From Pseudomonadota bacterium (GTDB lineage Bacteria; Pseudomonadota; Alphaproteobacteria; Acetobacterales; Acetobacteraceae), in the NCBI GenBank assembly GCA_023424475.1, contig JAFADX010000124.1, positions 1 through 5,601 of the forward strand: DNA of 5,601 nucleotides. The letters run 5' to 3'. The notes below the pieces were generated by a model that saw only the letters and a list, made by a program, of their open reading frames with translations, was not told the origin of the DNA and ran no database searches. Below, piece by piece: positions 5,116 to 5,601 of the stretch; the first letter of the stretch is position 1, and every line of letters begins with the position of its first letter. A program made the position numbers and the translations under genes.

Positions 5116-5601
5116 GGTCTCGTCCCGGCGGCCCGGGAGCCGGACCTCCGCCCTCAGCCCACCGAGGCTCTCGGACCGGCCGAGGCGGAGCGAAGCACCA
5201 AGGGCCTCCAGCATGTCGGCCACGATGGCGAGGCCCAGCCCGCTGCCAGGCTTCGTCGCGTCGAGCCGCTCGCCGCGGGCGAGCGCCCTGTCCGCCTCGT
5301 CCTCCGGGATGCCGGGCCCGTCATCCTCCACCGCGAGCACGACCGTGCCGGCCGCGGCCTCGTCGCGCCGGCCCTCGAGTCGAACTCGGCTTCGCGCCCA
5401 TTTCGCCGCGTTCTCGGCGAGGTTGCCGAGAATTTCCGCCAAGTCCTGCGCATCCGCGTCCATGACGAGGTCGGCCGGGATATCGATGTCCCAGGCGAGC
5501 GCCTGCCCGCGCGGCGTGCGGCGCAGGACGCCCACGACCTGCCGCGCGACCGGGGCGGGCGCCGCGCCATCTGGGGCACAACCCCGCGGGGGGCGCGATG
5601 G
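5077..5601 (-). CDS. Sensor histidine kinase, C-terminal catalytic (HATPase) part; 5' end outside window
   Basis: The frame is open from the right edge to TGA at 5079-5077, giving 174 visible residues. The ATP-binding domain is complete: the N-box DLAEILGNLAENAAKWA (visible residues 53-69) has the Asn pair, the G1 box is DDGPGIP (93-99), and the G2 box is GSGLGLAIV (119-127). RGERLDATKPGSGLGLAIV and the ending LGGLRAEVRLPGR resemble PhoQ/FeuQ-like kinases of proteobacteria. The His phospho-acceptor domain, sensor and membrane helices should lie beyond 5601. The first 15-16 visible codons (5555-5601) come from a sequence identical to the cytochrome gene, so residues before about 'PVARQVVGVLRR' may be artefactual or truncated; an internal GTG at 5535 is unlikely to be a real start. 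Convergence with the PepSY-cytochrome pair suggests one functional locus. Confidence 0.88.
   Translation of the reverse strand, partial: PSRPPRGCAPDGAAPAPVARQVVGVLRRTPRGQALAWDIDIPADLVMDADAQDLAEILGNLAENAAKWARSRVRLEGRRDEAAAGTVVLAVEDDGPGIPEDEADRALARGERLDATKPGSGLGLAIVADMLEALGASLRLGRSESLGGLRAEVRLPGRRDETVTAGRPPRAPPP
5555..5601 (+). repeat. 47-bp exact direct repeat, copy 2 (right window edge, in the kinase reading frame)
   Basis: Same strand and same sequence as 4801-4847 at an offset of 754 bp. It runs to the very last base, so its true right limit is unknown. It sits where the kinase dimerisation domain should be encoded. The kinase frame happens to remain open through it. Confidence 0.95.

Noticed and set aside
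1..5601. CRISPR array, rRNA or a toxin-antitoxin/defence cassette
   Set aside because: No regularly spaced repeats, no rRNA-like sequence and no pair of small genes with such signatures were seen.

Overview
The window is GC-rich DNA with strong G/C third-position bias. Its protein signatures (PhoQ-like kinase tail, PepSY plus cytochrome b561 pair, IS1380-type transposase remnant) suggest an alphaproteobacterium, perhaps an Acetobacteraceae/Roseomonas-like lineage. That placement is inference. Both ends cut through genes, so the window may be a whole draft contig.

Left part (1-2136): the end of a phage or prophage tail module. The 3' end of a tail protein with a fibronectin-III-like C-terminus is followed after 10 nt by a 608-residue tailspike/tail-fibre protein. 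The latter carries a pectate-lyase-3-type N-terminal motif (beta-helix family). A perfect 11-bp stem hairpin and a second GC-rich hairpin lie just downstream and probably end the module.

Middle (2137-2754): no intact gene. It holds a decayed N-terminal fragment of an IS1380-family transposase on the minus strand. A 5-bp tandem duplication (CGCTT twice) breaks its frame. About 220 nt between the hairpins and this remnant carry nothing recognisable.

Then (2755-3933) comes a complete 12-TM major facilitator transporter of the monocarboxylate/oxalate-formate type, apparently a single-gene unit.

Right part (4020-5601): a redox/envelope module. A small secreted PepSY-domain protein and a four-helix b561-type cytochrome are closely spaced and probably co-transcribed. 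They converge on the 3' end of a sensor histidine kinase on the minus strand. The two units meet at a perfect 12-bp hairpin that contains the kinase stop codon and probably terminates both. A 10-bp perfect inverted repeat lies just ahead of the PepSY ribosome binding site. By context, the kinase and its unseen regulator may control the PepSY-cytochrome pair.

The most unusual structural observation is that the last 47 bases are an exact direct copy of an internal piece of the cytochrome gene, placed where the kinase gene should continue. It is either an assembly chimera at a contig end or the edge of a real duplication.
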